Of a DNA stretch of 64,000 nt, positions 58,024 through 64,000 are shown one piece after another (position 1 is the first letter of the stretch; each line of letters opens with the position of its first letter). The translations under genes were made by a program, and so were the position numbers. The stretch covers positions 5,394,001 to 5,458,000 of the forward strand of contig JAOVFP010000001.1 in the NCBI GenBank assembly GCA_025738555.1, in the 5' to 3' direction. This DNA is from Cyathus striatus. Its lineage: Eukaryota > Basidiomycota > Agaricomycetes > Agaricales > Nidulariaceae. The notes below the pieces were generated by a model. It had not been told where the DNA came from. It saw only the letters and a program-made list of their open reading frames with translations, and did no database searches.

Positions 58024-58740
58024 TGTAGAGTTGAGGGTAATGGGTGGTAATATCTAAAAGAGCGACTGCCTGAGTAGATGTCGGAATGGCGATTTTGCCC
58101 TGATGAGATAACTTGTAGAATAAATAATAGGATAGCATCTAGCTGAAATTGAAATATTCACTTATTGTAGTAGAAATTTTAAACTAAGTTAATAGCTTCC
58201 TCATCTAGAGTAAGTTGTCGGGAGACGGTGGTGGAAGTAAAGCAAGCCTATGGTCGCTAAATTTGAGATGCTTTGGTAAGTGAGCTGACTATATCGGGCC
58301 GCTTAGCGCTCGTTCCGACCGTCGTCCCTATCCTAACTAAGTCCCAACCTTTTCTACCAGCTCCTCCTCTTCCCTTTCATGTACAGCGACAAGCAGCCTT
58401 GCTGAAGATATACAAACAAGTATCAAAGCCCTTGTATACCTACTTTGAATCGTCAACGAAACTTCCCGCGATCTAGTCTCGTACCCATTCCGCTTTAGGA
58501 AAGAACATCGTGAGAATTTGAAAATTCTGCTCCTGCGTCGCTACGAGCCCTTCCCTACAACGTCTGGGGCATTTGGGGGCGCGATCCATACCTCTAGGTC
58601 ACAGCACTGTCACAGCTGCACGTGTGGTCGCGTCAAGCGCGACACGCGTTGTTGATCGCAGCATTGCTTGTTGGTTTGATGTAGTCCTCATATGTTTAAC
58701 ATGTAGGAGCTTTATTTTATTATTTTTCGCTCTTTTGAAG
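58024..58740. other. intergenic, left flank of the helicase unit
   Basis: About 700 bases upstream of the helicase. Short frames at 58.27-58.6 kb carry no domain. If the helicase belongs to a mobile element, the left border should lie here or within the dead F-box gene, but no clear repeat marks it. Confidence 0.35.
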
Positions 58741-61239
58741 ATGTCGTCCGATCCTCAAACTCGTAGTCAACAAATCCTGGAAGAAGCTCGCACTGGAACG
58801 GAAAACCATGACTCGGTGCGCTGGCGGCAGGATATGTCTCACAAGTTTGCCTCGAAGTTTGGAAAGGAGCCGTATAGCTGGCAGCTGGATGTAGCAGAGG
58901 CGCTTATCCTTAAGATAGACTGTCTTTGCATAGCGGGCACAGGGGCGGGGAAAACTATGCCCTTCATGATGCCGTTGATGTTGAACTCATCAAACAAGGC
59001 TCTAATTATATCACCCCTCAAGATCCTGCAAGAGGAGCAGGTATGTGGTTGCTTTTTACAGTCACATATGAATATTTATTGACTTGTGTTCTTATTATAG
59101 GCAGCTAGGTTCCGAAAGATGGGTATCACGGCAACAGCAGTTAATCAGGAGACATGGAATTCTCAGCTCAAGCAGGTAAGCCATGTTCACGAGCGCATAC
59201 AAGAGAATTGTGACTGACCTGTGTTAATTCCTCGCAGGATATTGAAAATGGAAAATTCCAGGCACTCCTGGTATCGCCCGAGATGTGCTTGCGCAATGAG
59301 GAGTTCCGAAACCTCTTGAGTAGGCCAGTTTTCACGGATAATCTCAAGATGGTTGTTATAGACGAGACTCACTGTATATCTCAGTGGGGGGGAGAATTTA
59401 GGACGGATTATGGTCTTCTCTCAAAGCTTCGATCTTTCTTTCCACCATCTATTCCCTTCCTGGCTACTTCTGCTACATTACCCCCTGCAGCACTTCGTGA
59501 TGTATGCACTCAACTTCAACTTGATCCTCGAGACACATTTAAGGTCAATCTTGGGAACGATAGACTGAATATTACAATGTCTGTCAAGACAATTGAGTCC
59601 AGCCGGGATTTTGAATCCGTTTTATCCCTCCTCACTCATGACGGTTCCTCACCAAAACATGCAGAGGATATCATCAAGACTTGCCTATTTGTTAACAAAA
59701 TTACGCTGGCACTTGAGCTGCACCGCTATATTCTAAGCCATATCCCTGAGCCTCTCAACCCATTTGTCGACCATCTACACTCTCTGCGCTCGGTGTCAGC
59801 AAAACGGCGAGTGATGAAAGAGTTTACCCGAGGCGATATAAAGGTGCTAGTTGCCACAGAAGCCGCTGGCATGGTAAGCACTATTTTATTCACAACACTA
59901 ACACGCTAACTAACAATTCTATTAGGGTGCTGATATTCCAGATATCGAGCAAGTCATTCAGTTTTGCATCCCCACATCACTGTCCGTTTGGGTACAACGT
60001 GCTGGGCGTGCTGGGCGATCATCACATATCAATGCTCGCGCCATCCTCCTTGCTGAGTTTTCAATGTTCAGGCAACAGAAAGCTAGTGCGAAGGCGATAA
60101 ACAATATGGAGGAAAATGAGGATCTTGACGATGGGAGGGAGTGGGTGAAGAAGGTAGAAGTACATCTACGGCGTTGGATAGAAGCAAAGGGGTGTCGACG
60201 TGATATCCTTGATGCATATTTTGATAATCCACCTGGTCGGAAAGGTGCATGTGAATTTTTTATTTCTATTTCTGTCTTCTGACAGTTTAATATAGCTGTA
60301 ACACATATCTGTTGCGACAACTGTGAAGGGACTACCGAAGCCGTTATCACTAGCCGGCCAGTGACTCCGGTGTCGCAAACATCTTCAACATCGACAAGTA
60401 CCCAATCAACACCATCTCGGCATGCCAACAGCAATGGAAAGCGTGCTATGAGCCAGGCATCGGCTCCCACAGTTACGCAAGTGACTTATCGTCGTGGTGA
60501 CCACCTCAAGGCTGCTCGAGATGCTCTTGTGGACTGGCGCTTCAAGACAAAATGTGAACAATACTCTCCCAGTTCATTTACTGCAGCCAGTATTCTCCCT
60601 GACACTGTACTCACTACACTGGCTTCTCACCTTACGATCAAAACGTATGAAGACTTTGAAAAGCGCTCATCACTTCCCTGGATTCTTGCTCCCGACCACT
60701 TCAGTGAGGTCATGGACATTTTACTACAAGTAGATGAGTGTAACGCCGAGCAGCGCGATGCTAAGCGACAGGCTCGATATGATGAAGCTGAACGTTCTCG
60801 AGTGGCAAAACGACTGAAAGAGGAGGAGGAACGTATCGAAAAACAGAAAAGCAGGTTAGAGACAAAGCTAGCAAGGGAGCTCAAGGTAAAGCTGGACAAG
60901 GAGATAAAGAAACAGGAAGCAAAGGAGAGGCGTGAGGCTGCAGTGCAGGCATGGGCTGCAAAGACTGCAGTGGCAAGTCGTGAGCGAGCTGAATTACGTA
61001 CTCCGTTGGCTCTTCGACAGTATTCAACTGTTTTGAATACGACACCAACCCCTGCCACTGCCCACTCTCTGACTCCCTATACTCCGATTTCAAATGATGA
61101 AGTTTTGCAACCAGTACGCTTTATAAAGATATGTGCTCTGTTACTGATACTTTATTAGATTTCATTTATGTTTTCACATGCAGGACCGTCATCTTCACTG
61201 CTATCATCCCCTTTGGTACCTACACCATCTCGACCTTGA
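58741..61239 (+). CDS. RecQ-like DEAH-box DNA helicase
   Basis: The ATG at 58741 gives MSSDPQTRSQQILEEARTG. Exons run about 58741-59040, 59101-59175, 59238-59873, 59926-60244, 60296-61113 and from 61158. Helicase motifs: I (AGTGAGKT), Ia (ISPLKILQEEQ), II (DETHCISQWG, a DExH box), III (LATSATLPP), V (ATEAAGMGADIPDI) and VI (QRAGRAGRSS). A RecQ-type zinc site follows (GCRRDILDAYF...ICCDNC). The C-terminal part has a charged coiled coil (KRLKEEEERIEKQKSRLETK) and a Pro-rich tail. A TGA at 61237-61239 ends it; the same frame stays open to 61533, so this stop probably truncates a longer ancestral tail. A 3'-5' DNA unwinding role is expected. It converges on a DUF6589-like gene, a pairing suggestive of a mobile element. 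Confidence 0.82.
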
Positions 61240-61787
61240 CCTCGGCCTATTACCCGTAAAAAGGAAAATGCACCAGTGCCACTTGTGTTCCCAGACCCCC
61301 CTTTGCATGTGGAACTATCATCTCCTCTTCTTTCGTCCCCTTTGGTACCTACTCGACCTCGACCTCGACCTGTTGCTCATAAAATGGAAAATGTGACAGT
61401 ACCACTTGTGTACCCAGACCCCCCTGCACCATCCAAACCACTACCCCGTGTCCGTCTCATCTTGCCTCCAAATCCTCTGCCTCGGATTCATCTCATTTTA
61501 CCCGCACACCCTGACTCTTGTACTCATTCCTGAGTATCCATGTGATCTTCATTGTTGAACTCCAACCAATCCTCCCTTATTGCGCGTTTGAATGTCCGGC
61601 CATATTTCCATTTACTCAACGTCTTTCCATCCTGTAGCTTTGTTACTCCCTTCAATGAATAATCCACAGTTTTTTCTGATGCACTTGCTTTCCGACCTGT
61701 TGTATATAAGTGATATTGCGATGCATGGTAGTTTGATTGCAGTTTCTGAACATCTAGCTCAGCACTGGGTGTTGTGTGCTTAAAACC

Positions 61788-64000
61788 TCATGTGATTGTT
61801 CCAAACTCCTTCTCAATGAACGTTGTGACTGATCGAATAACATGTATAGCTGGGTGTAACCTTTTCATGTAGTCCCACTTGATATTAGGTCCTTGTGAGC
61901 GATAAGTTACCTTAATATCACGGATATTGTGTTCCTGCGCCATATCAACAGGACAAAACCCCTCAGGCTTTCCGGTCATATTGACCAGCCAGCAATGATG
62001 TTTTATAAAACTCCTGGATACAAACAGTGAGTATATTTAATATGATCTCATATACTACTAACACGTACACAATTTCTTCTGGCCATTCTCGATAGAGGCC
62101 TTCCATCAATTCCAACACCTCAATTGCATATTTGCTATTTCCACCACCAATAAACCGATATAGCAGGTGCGGCAGCATACTTTCCATTATACCTACATCC
62201 CCGTTCTTTATTGCTTGACCAAGAACAATATACTGTAGTATGTCACGGTTCCACATTACAATTTGCCGAAATTCTTCATCCATGATCCCACTGCCGGTGC
62301 TGTCAAGTTTATCTATGGCCTCACTTGAAGCACGCTTTTCAACTAGCTCAGATGCTAGAGACCTCAGCTCGTCTCCTGTTTTATCTCGCAGCTGCACAAT
62401 ATTTTCAATGTCTGAAATCTGAATCCAATCTTCTCGAATATGGGCTTGTGCTATATGGTGAAGTGCTTCATCTAAGTTATGATGAAATGGACCTTGAGTC
62501 ATAACCTTGGTTAAGCCCTTTCTATTCAAGAGATCAAAAGCTTGCTGCAGACCCCGACCCTTGCCAGTTCCAAGATATTGTTTGTGCAGTGAATTTGCAT
62601 GTGCCATCTGGAGATGAAACCATCCAAACATGAACACAGAATAGTCCATACGGTCATAGGAATTGTCATCCCTGCCACGGAAGATGTACAAATGTCGAAG
62701 CCGGTCCATTGTGAGTTGGTCACCAATCCATGTTACAATCTTGTTCATTGCAAATTCCCTTTTATCAGCAGCTGTTGTCCATCCAAGTTGTTGAACCCAC
62801 TCATCAATAAGACGACTGTTATCTTGGTAGCTGGCTTCTGCGATATTAAGTGTGCCCAAAATCCACTGCAGGGTAACGTGCTCTTCACCTGTTGGCATTC
62901 GATCAATGCCTAACGGTTCTTGAAGGACTGGATTCTTCTTGTCCTTGTACGTTTTCAAGTTGAATTCAGGAGTATCAAGCAAAATCTGAAGAACAATATA
63001 CTTCATCTGTTCTTGAACTTGAGAGTACGATGCTTTTCCAAGTTTAAGAATATCACGTTCGGTAAGAGGTGTTTTCATTCCTGCAGCCCGCCTTTCCCTC
63101 AATTGTTTATTAATTCCCTCTCTCAGATTTGGGGCATCTCGTTTAATATATACGGTGGCTGCTGTCCCATTCCCAAACTCACCCTGATTATCAATGCGCT
63201 GTGAGAACACCCGGAATGGAATGTTTATATTATCGTAAGAAATCATCCATGGGTGAATCTTGATTTTTTGCACAACCTCAGTCATGCAATGTCGTGACAT
63301 TCTATCCACAGAATTGCAGGTCCATTTGTGGCTCATTGTCAAACCCAAAGCATGTAGTGTATCAAAGCCTTTGGATGATATGCCACGGAACTTGAGGTAG
63401 ATAGCAAGGAGTTTTTGAAGACGATTGTGATTATATGACTGTGTATATAGAACCATTGAAATGATAGTGAGTGCAATCTATATTTCATTTTGTCAGATCC
63501 TTCCTTTACCAATATAACTAGTTACGAACTGGCTCCCACTTCTCCTCATTCTTATTTGAGACACAAAGTGTTTCCTTCAATAAATTCCACAATGTTGGTG
63601 AACTTACTTTGGCAAGTTCAATAAGTTCATCCAGTCCGAGCTTGGTCAGTTCAGCTGGTTTGATATCATCTTCAGTCTTCATATGAAGCTTAGGACCAAG
63701 CTTCTTAAGCTCCTGATTGATATTTTTAGTTGTGATTTTGAGGGACATGTCATTAAATATTGTGGAAGCACCAGCTGGTCTGGTCATTGAGTGAGAAGAG
63801 CGTGGTGGTTTCTGCCATCGCCCAAGAATAGATGATAACTCCTTGCTGCGTAGTAGTGAAGTGCGCTCAAATCGAATATTATTGTCTTGTGTGCAGTCCT
63901 TGTTTCCCCAACTGATAGCATTGAGAAAGATAGGTAGGTCAATGCCTACTGCTTTCATTGTCATTATCACCTTGAGGCACCGGTCATATATATCATGGGA
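61788..64000 (-). CDS. DUF6589-like protein, 5' end beyond window (partial)
   Basis: The stop is at 61788 and the gene continues past 64000, so the start is missing. Three exons are seen: 64000 to about 63527, about 63475 to 62074, and about 62015 to 61788. Introns GTTCGT...AAATATAG and GTACGT...TATCCAG join them in frame. Recognisable elements are SYDNINIPFRVFSQRIDNQ, WIGDQLTMDRLRHLYIFR, MFGWFHLQMAHANSLHKQ, LPHLLYRFIGGGNSKYAIE, and after the last intron HHCWLVNMTGKPEGFCPVDMA. From memory these match the fungal domain of unknown function DUF6589, which is highly multiplied in mushroom genomes. The D in YDN and GDQLT and the later Trp/His-rich block might form a nuclease-like site, but this is only a guess. 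Confidence 0.72.

Overview
This window looks like nuclear DNA of a mushroom-forming basidiomycete (Agaricomycetes). Genes are split by many short introns of about 45-70 bases with GT(A/G)NG donors and CTRAY-like branch points. The content is typical of that class: several F-box/LRR-like genes, FAD-linked oxidoreductases, a GMC oxidoreductase, an AGC-family kinase, and a RecQ-like helicase next to a DUF6589-type gene. All functional calls come from reading translations and motifs by eye; no search was run.

Layout: 0-3.9 kb holds an F-box gene (-) and weak gene candidates. 3.9-9.5 kb is a tandem pair of secreted BBE/FAD-linked oxidoreductases (-). 11.7-20.4 kb carries a salicylate-hydroxylase-like FAD monooxygenase (+), a GH1 beta-glucosidase-like gene (+) and a tandem SDR pair (+). 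20.4-27.3 kb is gene-poor, with decayed coding fragments and diverged repeats. 27.3-29.6 kb is a GMC oxidoreductase (-), bracketed by direct repeats and followed by an inverted repeat and a 123-bp minisatellite. 31.7-33.9 kb is the mitochondrial ribosomal protein DAP3/MRPS29 (+). 35.4-38.6 kb has two F-box genes.

The most interesting locus is 39.5-44.5 kb. A PARP-type ADP-ribosyltransferase with zinc-knuckle-like repeats and a complete H-Y-E triad (-) lies between a tandem NADAR-NADAR gene (+) and a single NADAR gene (+). NADAR domains are ADP-ribose-processing or ADP-ribosyl-hydrolase folds, so this resembles a writer/eraser gene set, recalling the bacterial DarT2-NADAR pairing. All three NADAR units share exons of exactly 132 and 87 bases, so they arose by duplication. 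Each eraser gene carries a lesion: a lost splice acceptor in one and a 3' frameshift in the other.

45.1-55.2 kb holds an AGC kinase (+), an F-box gene (+) and a large EF-hand/zinc-finger protein (-). 55.2-58.0 kb is AT-rich DNA plus a dead F-box gene. 58.7-64.0 kb is a RecQ-like helicase (+) converging on a DUF6589-like gene (-) that runs off the window, probably parts of a mobile element.

The redox genes of 4-30 kb (two FAD oxidases, a monooxygenase, two SDRs, GMC, GH1) could form a catabolic or tailoring cluster, but no backbone synthase, transporter or pathway regulator is seen, so that is only an inference.
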